DNA from: Ralstonia mannitolilytica
GTDB taxonomy: Bacteria > Pseudomonadota > Gammaproteobacteria > Burkholderiales > Burkholderiaceae
Length of the DNA: 64,000 nucleotides
Assembly: GCF_905397375.1 (NCBI RefSeq)
Contig: NZ_CAJPVG010000002.1
Span: 62,001 to 126,000 of the forward strand
Reading direction: 5' to 3'
Below the pieces are notes generated by a model that saw only the letters and a program-made list of their open reading frames with translations, had not been told where the DNA came from and ran no database searches. The stretch's first letter is position 1; every line of letters begins with the position of its first letter. The position numbers and the translations under genes were made by a program. This document shows, one piece after another, positions 52,382-60,881 of the stretch.

Positions 52382-53286
52382 GTGTCTGCCTCGCAGTGCA
52401 ATGGGTTGCGCACCGAGAACGTGGCGGTGAAGCGGGCACGGTTGCGGCGTAAGTCCGCGGGGCGGAATGCCACGTCCTCCGTCCGGGCGTCCGGTACAGG
52501 GCCGAGGTCGGGGAACAGCGTGATGGTGTCTGAGGGGGGCGGCCTGAGCGCGTAGTGGTCGCCGCGCACGACGATTGCCGCATGGACCTGTCTCACGCGG
52601 TACCAGTCTTCCGCCTGCATGGCCCGAGCCGGCTTGGTGGCACTGGGCGAGGTGGAGGTGGGCGCCATGGTGTACAGCAGTTGCAGTGTTTCGATGCCGC
52701 GCACGATTTCGTGTGTCTGGCCGGCGGCAGGCGCATTGGCGTTGCGGCCCGCGAAGGAGCGGCACATGAGCCGTGGGGCGCGCTCATCGTCATCGCTGAC
52801 GGAGATGTACAACAGCATGCTGCCCAGGCGCGGGTCTTCGTCTCCGCCGATGCGTTCTCGAATGCCGAAACCGGCGCAGTCGTACGTCGCCGCGTCAGGG
52901 CTGCGACCGGCGAAGCGGGTCATCAGCGCGTCGCTGTGCTGCTCGCCTTCCGATTGACAGTTCAGGGCCGGGGTTTTCTGCGGCCGCCCGCAGTCGTCCG
53001 AGCCGAAAAGCGATAGCGGTGCGCCGGCACCTGGCCATCGGCGCACGAGCGAGGCGATGGGCGTATCGGTGACCCATCCCGCCTGGCGCACCGCCTGCGC
53101 GATCGCCTGCAGGGCGCGCATCGCGCGGTCTTCGATGAGCGCGTCATCGGCTAACCGCTGGTAGCGTGCCCGCGCGACGAGCATCAGCTGGAGCACGATG
53201 CCGAGCACCATCAAACCGAGCAGCATGCCGACCAGCAGTTCGACCAGCGACGCACCGCGCGCAGGCCGGGCGAGCGGGTGTGGCAT
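52375..53286 (-). CDS. pilW: PilW-like minor pilin
   Basis: A 303-residue protein with prepilin site ARG|ASLVELLVGMLLGLMVLG, Glu at +5, and the PilW pattern of a helix followed by RALQAIAQAVRQAGWVTD. The Cys residues at DDCGRP, YDCAGFG and the last residues (CEADTC) may form disulfides. The ATG at 53286 lies one base after the PilV-type stop. Confidence 0.85.
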   Translation of the reverse strand: MPHPLARPARGASLVELLVGMLLGLMVLGIVLQLMLVARARYQRLADDALIEDRAMRALQAIAQAVRQAGWVTDTPIASLVRRWPGAGAPLSLFGSDDCGRPQKTPALNCQSEGEQHSDALMTRFAGRSPDAATYDCAGFGIRERIGGDEDPRLGSMLLYISVSDDDERAPRLMCRSFAGRNANAPAAGQTHEIVRGIETLQLLYTMAPTSTSPSATKPARAMQAEDWYRVRQVHAAIVVRGDHYALRPPPSDTITLFPDLGPVPDARTEDVAFRPADLRRNRARFTATFSVRNPLHCEADTC

Positions 53287-53287
53287 T

Positions 53288-53479
53288 TCAGCGATCTTCT
53301 GTCTGATTGAGCGTGGCAAGTGCCTGCGCGCCGTACTCGCTGGCGGCATGGCTGGTGGCTTCGAGTACGTCGAACGCCCGGAACATGGCCGCCGCGCCGA
53401 GGGAGAGCACTGCCAGGGCGACGAGGGATTCGAGGAGGATGGTGCCGTGTTGGGGGCGGAGGTGGCGTCGGATGAGCAT
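53288..53479 (-). CDS. Very short PilV-like pilin
   Basis: A 63-residue protein with prepilin site QHG|TILLESLVALAVLSLGAA and Glu at +5, then a helix (EATSHAASEYGAQALATLNQ). It stops where a normal PilV would begin its globular domain; usual length is 130-190 residues. No frameshifted continuation with PilV features was found before pilW. It is the first gene of the left cluster. Either a natural minimal pilin or a truncated one. Confidence 0.7.
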   Translation of the reverse strand: MLIRRHLRPQHGTILLESLVALAVLSLGAAAMFRAFDVLEATSHAASEYGAQALATLNQTEDR

Positions 53480-53905
53480 GGCGGAAAAGCGCTTTTTTCG
53501 AGCCGCTAAAGTTAGTGCGTATTGAGCCGTATAACTGTCATATCTGGTCAATATCATCCCGGAACCAGGAGCACGCATCCGCTGCTGTGGCAGAGCGTTG
53601 GTTTTTTGCCAACACGTGCCTCGCCCAAGTCTGCTGGGGAAGGAGGGGGTTGTTGACACTTTTTGACTAATTCCCCACTATTTCATGGATGCATTTGCCT
53701 GGACATGTTCACAAGGCAGTGCGTGTGCGTTCACGGGGGTGGGCGCGAGCACAAAGAAAAACTCAATCAGTTCCAAACCAGCAGGGCGTGCGAGTGCACT
53801 TCGCGGTCCCCTGGGGGGTTAAAACAATAGTCGGGGGTCAAAGCATGCTTAATGGGATTTCGCCTCTTGGGCAGGGTGGGCTTCTAGTCGGTCGTTTGTC
53901 TTGAT
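53480..53905. other. Divergent promoter region of the two minor-pilin clusters
   Basis: About 425 bases without a gene, more AT-rich than the left cluster. A perfect -35 box ttgaca is at 53653-53658 on the plus strand, with a weak -10 (cactat, 53676-53681) after 17 bases. No convincing sigma-54 element was found. The minus-strand promoter is not clear. Confidence 0.4.
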
Positions 53906-54553
53906 ATGACCGCAGCGGTCCGTCTTCACGTTACCGCGGATCATCAGCCAACATTACGCAACTTCCGGCGGGCATGCCGTGCAGTCCGGCGTACTAACGC
54001 CATTGGCGTTTGGTGTCTGCGCAAATCTCGCGGGGTCACGATTGTTGAGATCCTGACCACTTTGACTATTGTCGCCATCCTCGCGGTGATCGCAGTGCCG
54101 TCGTTCAATGGGACAATCCAGCGTGCCCGTACACAGTCCGAAGCCAATTCGCTGGTCAATGATATTCAATTTGCCCGCAGCGAAGCCATGAAACGCGGGA
54201 TGCCGGTCAGCCTGTGTGCATCCAAGGATGGGGCAACCTGCACGAACGCCAACGCTTGGGACGTTGGTTGGATCGTTTTCAATGATGACAACGGATCCGG
54301 CAGTCTCGATGCGAGTACCGATACTGTCCTGCGTTATAGGGCCGGCTTCACGAACGGCGATAAGTTTACGGCCACGACAACTTCGACATCAAAGGCCTTA
54401 ACGTACAGTCGTGACGGTTTTGTAATCAACCTCTCGAACGGCGGGACGTTCAAGGCCACGCTCAGCACAACGCCAGCGAACGCCACCGCAACCCGGTGCG
54501 TGACGGTCAACATGGTTGGGCGCGCCGTACAAACGGGGGGCGCATGCGGCTAA
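53906..54553 (+). CDS. fimT: GspH/FimT-type minor pilin
   Basis: A 215-residue protein with prepilin site SRG|VTIVEILTTLTIVAILA and Glu at +5, followed by NSLVNDIQFARSEAMKRG, the hallmark of FimT/FimU. If the start at 53906 is right, the leader is 43 residues, far longer than usual; no other in-frame ATG or GTG lies before the cleavage site. FimT pilins belong to the tip complex, and some bind DNA during natural transformation. Overlaps PilV by ten bases. Confidence 0.85.
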   Translation: MTAAVRLHVTADHQPTLRNFRRACRAVRRTNAIGVWCLRKSRGVTIVEILTTLTIVAILAVIAVPSFNGTIQRARTQSEANSLVNDIQFARSEAMKRGMPVSLCASKDGATCTNANAWDVGWIVFNDDNGSGSLDASTDTVLRYRAGFTNGDKFTATTTSTSKALTYSRDGFVINLSNGGTFKATLSTTPANATATRCVTVNMVGRAVQTGGACG

Positions 54554-55107
54554 AGAAGAGTCGAGATTCGGCTGCCGGCTTTTCCTTGGTCGAGGCGCTT
54601 ATCACTTTGGTGGTGGTGGGTGTTGGTCTGCTGGGATTGATTAAGATTCAGGCCGCCGCCGTGGGTAATACACAGACGTCCCGTGTGCGTTCACTGATAG
54701 CACTGCAGACAGAAAGCCTCGTTGCGGCTATGCACGGCAATCGCGGCTTTTGGGCGGTGCCAAATACCGCTCCTGCGACCTTCAGTGCGAGTGGTGTGGC
54801 CGTGACGGACTCGCGTGGCGTGCTTAGTGCAGCCGTGCCGAGCTGTCCGAGCGCAAGCGGAAATGGTTGTACCCCCGACAAGCTCGCAGCGTACGACCTG
54901 CAGCGATGGGCGCTGTCAATGAACACGCACTTTCCCGGATATACCGCCGCCGGCAACTGCAGCACGGCCACGACCTTGCCGGTGAGCTGCAATGTCACCG
55001 TCACGTGGGTTGAAAAGGCCATTGCGGTCAATGCCAATACGGCTTCTGCGGCTGCTGCGATGCAACCGTCCGTGCAACAGAGCTATACGGTCTACGTTCA
55101 ACCATGA
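54544..55107 (+). CDS. pilV: PilV-like minor pilin
   Basis: A 187-residue protein with prepilin site SAAG|FSLVEALITLVVVGVG and Glu at +5, a 12-residue leader, and a Cys-containing C-terminal domain (SCPSASGNGC, NCSTATTLPVSCNVTVTW). The ATG at 54544 lies inside the end of the FimT gene. It overlaps PilW by four bases. Confidence 0.88.
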   Translation: MRLKKSRDSAAGFSLVEALITLVVVGVGLLGLIKIQAAAVGNTQTSRVRSLIALQTESLVAAMHGNRGFWAVPNTAPATFSASGVAVTDSRGVLSAAVPSCPSASGNGCTPDKLAAYDLQRWALSMNTHFPGYTAAGNCSTATTLPVSCNVTVTWVEKAIAVNANTASAAAAMQPSVQQSYTVYVQP

Positions 55108-55835
55108 CTCGCAAACCGTTGACTACCCGGATGCGACGGACGCGCAGGCAGGCCGGCACGAGCCTGATCGAGATACTGATCGCCATGGTCATTTCGCTCT
55201 TTATGTTGAGCGGCATGGTGATGATGTTCGTGAGCATGCAGAAGACCTTCACCAGCCAGGATCAGCTTGCGCAACTGCAGGATAACGAGCGGCTGGCATT
55301 GACTATCTTGACCAATACGGTGCAGTCGGCTGGCTATTTCCCCAACCCGTTGGTTAACACCGCAGTTACGGCATTGCCTGGGGGGGCCGGGTTGGCGGCT
55401 GGGCAGGCGATTTTTGGTACGAGTGGGACGGGGAGCGGGAGTAACAGCGATACCCTCACGACGCAGTTCGCCGCTGCGAGCGGCGATAGCGTGATGAACT
55501 GCCTCGGCCAAACGAACACGACGGGCGGGCAAGTTGCATACATCAACACGCTGTCCATCAGTGCCAACAACGAATTGCAGTGTTCGGTGAACGGCCAAGG
55601 GGCGGTGCCACTGGTCAGTGGGGTGTCCGGCTTCAGCGTTTTGTATGGCACAGACACCAATAACGATGGGTACAACGATGCGTACCTAACTGCCGCGCAA
55701 GTCACCACGGGAAATCTTTGGCCTGCGGTCCACACTGTTCAGGTCACCCTGACGTTCGCGACGCAGTTCGGCAGCGAAACCGGGCAGGCTCCTAAGCCGT
55801 GGACGCAAACGATCAGCCTCCGAAATCAGCCATGA
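55104..55835 (+). CDS. pilW: PilW-like minor pilin
   Basis: A 243-residue protein with a basic leader (MTRKPLTTRMRRTRRQAG) and prepilin segment TSLIEILIAMVISLFML with Glu at +5. The PilW signature LQDNERLALTILTNTVQSAG (about 54-73) follows. Four-base overlaps on both sides show tight coupling to PilV and PilX. Confidence 0.88.
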   Translation: MTRKPLTTRMRRTRRQAGTSLIEILIAMVISLFMLSGMVMMFVSMQKTFTSQDQLAQLQDNERLALTILTNTVQSAGYFPNPLVNTAVTALPGGAGLAAGQAIFGTSGTGSGSNSDTLTTQFAAASGDSVMNCLGQTNTTGGQVAYINTLSISANNELQCSVNGQGAVPLVSGVSGFSVLYGTDTNNDGYNDAYLTAAQVTTGNLWPAVHTVQVTLTFATQFGSETGQAPKPWTQTISLRNQP

Positions 55836-56422
55836 GAGCCCCGATGCGTCTTTCAAAAATGGCCGCCCGGCGTACACGCGGCTACACCCTCATCATTGGG
55901 CTGCTCTTACTGCTCGTGCTTACGCTGTTTGCAGTGAGCATATTCCGCAGTTCAGGCCTCCAAGAGCGGATCGCTGCAGGAACACGGGATAAGCAGCGTG
56001 CCGTGGAGGCAGCCCAGAGCGCATTGCAGTATGGTGAATGGTGGATCGGGCAAGGCAATGCATCCGTCAGCGTCAACTGTTCCGACGTCAATAACGGCAA
56101 TGTGCTGACCAACATGCGAGTCTGCTCGAACGCATTGACTAACCCGTTCAAGCTTCCCTGGAGCGCAGGAACAACCTATCAACCGCCTTCAATGACGGCC
56201 AATGGAGGTGGCGGTATGGCGGGGGCGAGTTCGCCCTCCGGGGATATCAACTATTCGGGCGTGCCGGGGCTTTACATCAGCTATCTGGGTCTGAGCCCCA
56301 GTGGGCTGGCTCAGCTGTATCAAGTGACCGCCTATGGCTATGGCGGGGATGCGACCACTGCTGCTGTAGTGCAGAGCACCTACCAAATGACCGCGGGTGC
56401 GAAGGATCTGGGACTGCAATGA
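55832..56422 (+). CDS. pilX: PilX-like minor pilin
   Basis: A 196-residue protein: leader ending RTRG, hydrophobic helix YTLIIGLLLLLVLTLFAVS without Glu at +5, then AGTRDKQRAVEAAQSALQYG, the PilX pattern. The C-terminal part is Gly/Ser-rich. Overlaps PilY1 by four bases. Confidence 0.86.
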   Translation: MRAPMRLSKMAARRTRGYTLIIGLLLLLVLTLFAVSIFRSSGLQERIAAGTRDKQRAVEAAQSALQYGEWWIGQGNASVSVNCSDVNNGNVLTNMRVCSNALTNPFKLPWSAGTTYQPPSMTANGGGGMAGASSPSGDINYSGVPGLYISYLGLSPSGLAQLYQVTAYGYGGDATTAAVVQSTYQMTAGAKDLGLQ

Positions 56423-59400
56423 TCAAAAACAAACCACACTTCGCTTTGCTCGCGACTGCCGCCGTCCTACCGGGCGTAGCGCAAGCGCAACTCGTGATCA
56501 GCGACACGTTGACGGGAGTGGCGTCATCCTATGACTGGACGGCCTTGAACGGCGCCTGTCTTACAGCCGGTAATAATACGGGCCCCATTCCCGCCTGCAC
56601 CGGATTAAAGTACTACGCCAACACGACTCTGGTAGGCGGGGTGACTGGCCGTCTTCCCGATACACCCGGCTCTGGTGCGCTCCGTCTCACGAATGGTGAC
56701 TTCCAGGCTGGCACCAACGGTAACAACCAGACTGGTGCGGTAGTTTCGAACTTTACGTTTCCGACTAATCAAGGCCTGCAGGTTACGTTTACGACCGTCA
56801 CGTATGGAGGTAATGCTTACTCCAACGCCAACGGCCAGAAGAGCGGTGCCGACGGGATCAGCTTCTTCCTATCTGATGGATCTAAACCGGCGACAGTGGG
56901 TGCGTTGGGGGGAAGCCTGGGATACAGCTGCTCCAATGGCAACCCCACCTATGATGGCGTGCAGGGCGGGTACATAGGGTTGGGGATCGATGAGTTCGGA
57001 AACTTTTCGAACGCCGGCGACAACACCAATACGGGCGCAAATGCGAATGGTGGGATCGGCGCAATTCCTGGTCGCATCAGCCTGCGCGGCGCCGGTAATA
57101 CCAACTGGGCCTACCTTAATAGCGCCTATTCCAGCTACTACCCGTCATCCCTGACGGCTTCGCAACGCCAAGCTGCGGTGCAGAAGACATGTAGCACCGG
57201 TACGGTGTGGGATTACAGCAACCCCAGCAACCCAAAAAAGACATCTACGAAGCTCAGCTACAACTACAACTACATCACAGGTGACACGCTTAATGGCGTG
57301 ACCATCTATAGCCAAGAAGCCACTAATAACCCAACGCGCGGCGCCGCCACACCGATCACGTATGCCCTGAGCATTACGAATGATGGGTTGTTGAGCCTCT
57401 CCTACAGCGTAAACGGCGGCACTGTGCAGCCGGTGATTACTAACCAGAGCATCACGGCGTCGAACGGCCCGTTGCCGTCGTCGTTTCGCTTCGGATTTTC
57501 GGCCGGTACCGGGGGCGGAAGCAACGTGCACGAGATTACGTGCTTCAAGGCTGCGCCGGTCGAGCAATCCAGTAGTTCTGCGGGCACCAACATTCCGCAG
57601 CTAGGGAGGGTTACGGCCGGTACGCAACTCTATCTCTCTTACTTCCACCCCAAGAACTGGTGGGGCGAGGTGACCGCCCAGACCATTGGGCCAGATTCGA
57701 CGGGCAAGCTGGTCATTAATTCCACCGTCAATTGGGACGCGAGCTGTACGTTGACAGGTGGAGCGTGCACCGCAATGGGGTCGGGCACGACGGTAGCGGC
57801 ACAGACTGCACGAAGCATCTTGACTTGGAATGGCACCGCCGGTATCCCGTTCCAGTGGGCGAACTTGACCGCTGCACAAAAGGCGGCGCTGACTGCTGGC
57901 GACTCGAGTTCCACCAGCGCTCGCCTTTCTTACCTGCGAGGAGACCGTTCACAGGAAGTTACCTCAGGCGGTTCCGGAACGTTCCGCGCCCGGACAGGCG
58001 TGTTGGGGGACATCGGAAATTCGAGCCCTACCTGGGTGGGTGGGCCATCTGCTCCATACAACGGGCCGTGGGTAGACGCCCTCTATGCCAAGGCCTCTCC
58101 CGCAGAGGCTGCTGGAAGCTACGCGAACTTCAAAGCGACCTACGGCCAGCGGCAAAACGTCGTCTATGTGGGATCTAACGACGGAATGTTGCACGGCTTT
58201 CGGGCTGGGAGCTTTGATGCCAACGGCAATTTCGTCAACAACTCGACGACGCCCAACGATGGCACCGAGATACTGGCCTACATGCCTGCCGCTGTGGTCA
58301 GCATGATTCACAACGGTTCGAACGGCAAGTTGGACTACGCGTCTCCGGGATACACCCACAATTTGTACGTAGACGCTACGCCGGGCACTGGGGAACTGTA
58401 TTACAACGGAGGCTGGCACACGTGGCTGGTGGGGGGGCTGGGCGGCGGCGGGAACGCTAATGGTCCGATCGGCGATGGCACGACCACCGGTACCGGCGCG
58501 ATCTACGCCCTGGACGTGACGGACCCGAGCACGTTTAGCGAAAGCAATGCAAGCAAGCTCGTCATCGGCGAGTGGTCTTCCGCGTCGATTTCTTGCACGA
58601 ACGTTGCCAACTGTGGCGACTATCTGGGCAACACCTATGGCACTCCGGTGATCCGCCGGCTTCACAATGGCAATTGGGCGGTGCTGTTCGGCAATGGCTT
58701 GAATAGCAAGAACGGTACGGCGGGCATGTTCATCATGCTGGTCGACTCCAAAGGGCAAGTCACGTTCCGCTATTTGGATACCGGGTATGGTCCCGCAAAA
58801 GCGGGAACTACGAGCAAAAATGGCATTGCGTTCGTGACGCCAGCCGACCTTGATGGCGACCACATCAGCGACTATGTCTACGCTGGCGATGTCTATGGCA
58901 ACGTCTGGCGCTTTGATTTGACGTCGCAAGATCCAAATAGCTGGAGTGTCTCGACCACGCCCCTCTTCACGACGTCGGCCGGGCAGCCGATTACTTCGAA
59001 GGTGATCGTCGCTTCAGTCCCGGGCTCAGGCCTGGGCGGGCCGGCGCGGTTGATTGTGAGCTTCGGCACTGGCCAGGCGTTTCCCGCGACGCTGACAAGC
59101 CCCGCTACGTATGCGACTGCAAATCAGGCTCTCTACGGTATCTGGGATTGGAACATGGATGGCTGGAACGCGATTGCTCCATCCACAGCGAAATATGCGT
59201 CGCTTGCGTCGTCAGCCGGCCCCTCGGGCGGGATAGTCGCGTCCAAGGATTTGAGGCAGCAGACATCGACGGATGCAGGTACTTCGACCTCGGGACTTGC
59301 CCAGCGAACCGTCACGAGCTCGAAAGTCTGCTGGAAAGGCTCGACTGATTGCGCCGGCAGTAATTCGGACTTCGGTTGGACGTTGCCGTTGCCTACGGGC

Positions 59401-59775
59401 CAGAACGAACAGGTCGTCTATAGCCCGTCGCTTCAATACGGCGTGGTGAATGTCAATACGTTGATACCGGCCGTTCAGCAAGTGCTGTCTTGCAATACGA
59501 CGGCGGCTTCAGGTTTCTCGTATGGCATCTCGGTTGCCAATGGCGGTGCGACGGCGAACCCGTACTTTTACGACAAGGATGGCAGCTTTCTTACCTCGGG
59601 CGGGCAAGGTGTCAGCGCTGTCGGCATGAGCGGCACGGGGACCTCGACGTTTGTGTCGCTTAACGGAAAAGTGTATGCCGTGATGCAGGGCTCGGACGGC
59701 ACGCCCCGATTCATTCAGATCAATCCGTCGGCCACGGCCATCGGGTCACGCCTGAACTGGCTCAGGCTGCGTTAA
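56419..59775 (+). CDS. pilY1: PilY1-family pilus tip protein with lectin-like N-terminus
   Basis: A 1118-residue exported protein (signal peptide ending near residue 23, AQAQ). The N-terminal part (about 25-380) contains SGADGISFFLSDGS, GGSLGYSC and GGYIGLGIDEFGNFS, the strands of L-type (legume-like) lectins. The C-terminal PilY1 propeller (about 500-1110) has VVYVGSNDGMLHGF, a calcium loop DLDGDHISD (near 812) and GDVYGNVWRFDL. PilY1 tips pili, controls retraction and mediates adhesion. The lectin-like domain suggests glycan binding; that is inferred. Intact calcium loop, unlike the compact paralogue at 49902. Confidence 0.88.
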   Translation: MIKNKPHFALLATAAVLPGVAQAQLVISDTLTGVASSYDWTALNGACLTAGNNTGPIPACTGLKYYANTTLVGGVTGRLPDTPGSGALRLTNGDFQAGTNGNNQTGAVVSNFTFPTNQGLQVTFTTVTYGGNAYSNANGQKSGADGISFFLSDGSKPATVGALGGSLGYSCSNGNPTYDGVQGGYIGLGIDEFGNFSNAGDNTNTGANANGGIGAIPGRISLRGAGNTNWAYLNSAYSSYYPSSLTASQRQAAVQKTCSTGTVWDYSNPSNPKKTSTKLSYNYNYITGDTLNGVTIYSQEATNNPTRGAATPITYALSITNDGLLSLSYSVNGGTVQPVITNQSITASNGPLPSSFRFGFSAGTGGGSNVHEITCFKAAPVEQSSSSAGTNIPQLGRVTAGTQLYLSYFHPKNWWGEVTAQTIGPDSTGKLVINSTVNWDASCTLTGGACTAMGSGTTVAAQTARSILTWNGTAGIPFQWANLTAAQKAALTAGDSSSTSARLSYLRGDRSQEVTSGGSGTFRARTGVLGDIGNSSPTWVGGPSAPYNGPWVDALYAKASPAEAAGSYANFKATYGQRQNVVYVGSNDGMLHGFRAGSFDANGNFVNNSTTPNDGTEILAYMPAAVVSMIHNGSNGKLDYASPGYTHNLYVDATPGTGELYYNGGWHTWLVGGLGGGGNANGPIGDGTTTGTGAIYALDVTDPSTFSESNASKLVIGEWSSASISCTNVANCGDYLGNTYGTPVIRRLHNGNWAVLFGNGLNSKNGTAGMFIMLVDSKGQVTFRYLDTGYGPAKAGTTSKNGIAFVTPADLDGDHISDYVYAGDVYGNVWRFDLTSQDPNSWSVSTTPLFTTSAGQPITSKVIVASVPGSGLGGPARLIVSFGTGQAFPATLTSPATYATANQALYGIWDWNMDGWNAIAPSTAKYASLASSAGPSGGIVASKDLRQQTSTDAGTSTSGLAQRTVTSSKVCWKGSTDCAGSNSDFGWTLPLPTGQNEQVVYSPSLQYGVVNVNTLIPAVQQVLSCNTTAASGFSYGISVANGGATANPYFYDKDGSFLTSGGQGVSAVGMSGTGTSTFVSLNGKVYAVMQGSDGTPRFIQINPSATAIGSRLNWLRLR

Positions 59776-59777
59776 CA

Positions 59778-60251
59778 ATGGATGCGGTGATGAATCCAGA
59801 GAGATCTGTTTTTCTACGCAAGGCTGCCGGCTTTACGCTGGTCGAACTCATGATCACGGTGGCAATCATCGCCATCCTCGCGGCGATCGCGTATCCGTCC
59901 TACCAGCAATACGTCCTGAAGTCCCATCGAATCGACGCAAAGACGGCGTTGCTCGATCTGGCCACCCGGCAGGAGCGGTACTTCACGTTGCAAAACGTTT
60001 ACGCGAGTTCGCCCTCAGCGCTCGGTTACGGAGCTGCATCGTTTCCGATGGCAATTCAGTCGGGAAATCAAAGCTATTACCAGATGAGCGTGCAGGTGAA
60101 TAACGCGACATCATCACCTGCGTATTCAGCGTCGGCCGTACCAGCCGGCCCCCAGACGGCAGACGCCTGCGGTACCTATACGATCAACCAGCTCGGTGTA
60201 CAGGGCAATACGGGTATGAAGAGCGGGACAACCTCGGCGCAGTGCTGGTAA
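59778..60251 (+). CDS. pilE: PilE-like type IV pilin
   Basis: A 157-residue pilin with prepilin site KAAG|FTLVELMITVAIIAILA, Glu at +5, the LKSHRIDAKTALLDLATRQE helix and a C-terminal disulfide-type pair (ADACGTYTIN and SAQCW). The start may be ATG 59778 or 59790. In PilY1-linked clusters this position is held by PilE-like minor pilins rather than the major subunit. Last gene of the right cluster, followed by a terminator. Confidence 0.88.
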   Translation: MDAVMNPERSVFLRKAAGFTLVELMITVAIIAILAAIAYPSYQQYVLKSHRIDAKTALLDLATRQERYFTLQNVYASSPSALGYGAASFPMAIQSGNQSYYQMSVQVNNATSSPAYSASAVPAGPQTADACGTYTINQLGVQGNTGMKSGTTSAQCW

Positions 60252-60253
60252 AG

Positions 60254-60280
60254 GAAGAGGGCCCTGCAGGCTCTTTTTTC
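60254..60280 (+). terminator. Terminator after the right pilin cluster
   Basis: An imperfect hairpin aagagggcc...ggctctt with a one- or two-base bulge is followed by a T run (tttttt), ending at the stop of the convergent nrdR gene. Confidence 0.65.
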
Positions 60281-60743
60281 ACTTCCGCACGTTCGTCGCG
60301 GCAATCTCGTCGAGCACATCCCGAAATTCCGACACATCCTCGAAACTCCGGTACACCGACGCAAACCGGATATACCCGATCTTGTCCAGCCGCTTCAGCT
60401 CCCGCATGACCAGCTCGCCCACCCGGTCGCTGCCGATTTCCTTCTCGCCGTGGCTCAGGAGCTTCTCTTCGATGCGGGCAATGGCTTCGTCGATGGCCTC
60501 GGCGGAGACGGGGCGCTTGCGCAGCGCCAGGCGCATGGAATCCTTGACCTTGTTGCGGTCGTAATCGACGCGGCTGCCGTTTTTCTTGACGACGGCCGGG
60601 AAGAACAGCTCGATGCGCTCGTAGGTCGTGAAGCGGCGGTCGCAGGCTTCGCACTTGCGCCGGCGGCGCACGGTGTCGCCTTCTTCCGACATGCGGGTTT
60701 CAATCACCTGGGTGGCCGCGTGGCCGCAAAAGGGGCATTTCAT
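60279..60743 (-). CDS. nrdR: Transcriptional repressor NrdR
   Basis: A 154-residue protein: N-terminal zinc ribbon MKCPFCGH ... RKCEACDRRFTTYER (Cys 3, 6, 31, 34) and an ATP-cone domain (about 46-136) starting with FPAVVKKNGSRVDYDRNKV. NrdR represses ribonucleotide reductase genes in response to dATP/ATP. The ATG at 60743 begins the zinc ribbon. It follows glyA by 138 bp, the usual glyA-nrdR order. Confidence 0.95.
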   Translation of the reverse strand: MKCPFCGHAATQVIETRMSEEGDTVRRRRKCEACDRRFTTYERIELFFPAVVKKNGSRVDYDRNKVKDSMRLALRKRPVSAEAIDEAIARIEEKLLSHGEKEIGSDRVGELVMRELKRLDKIGYIRFASVYRSFEDVSEFRDVLDEIAATNVRK

Positions 60744-60881
60744 GCCGGTGGTCTCCTCGGAAACCTCAAAGAACGCGCTGCGCTGAAACGACAATGCCGC
60801 GATGGCCCGCCCATTCGACTTCGGGCGCATCGCGGCAGGGTACTACGCGGCCGGCAGCGCCGGCCACCGGCGGATACAACC

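Noticed and set aside
53653..53681. Strong sigma-70 promoter for the right pilin cluster
   Set aside because: The -35 is perfect but the -10 matches only half of the consensus, so it is not listed as a separate feature.
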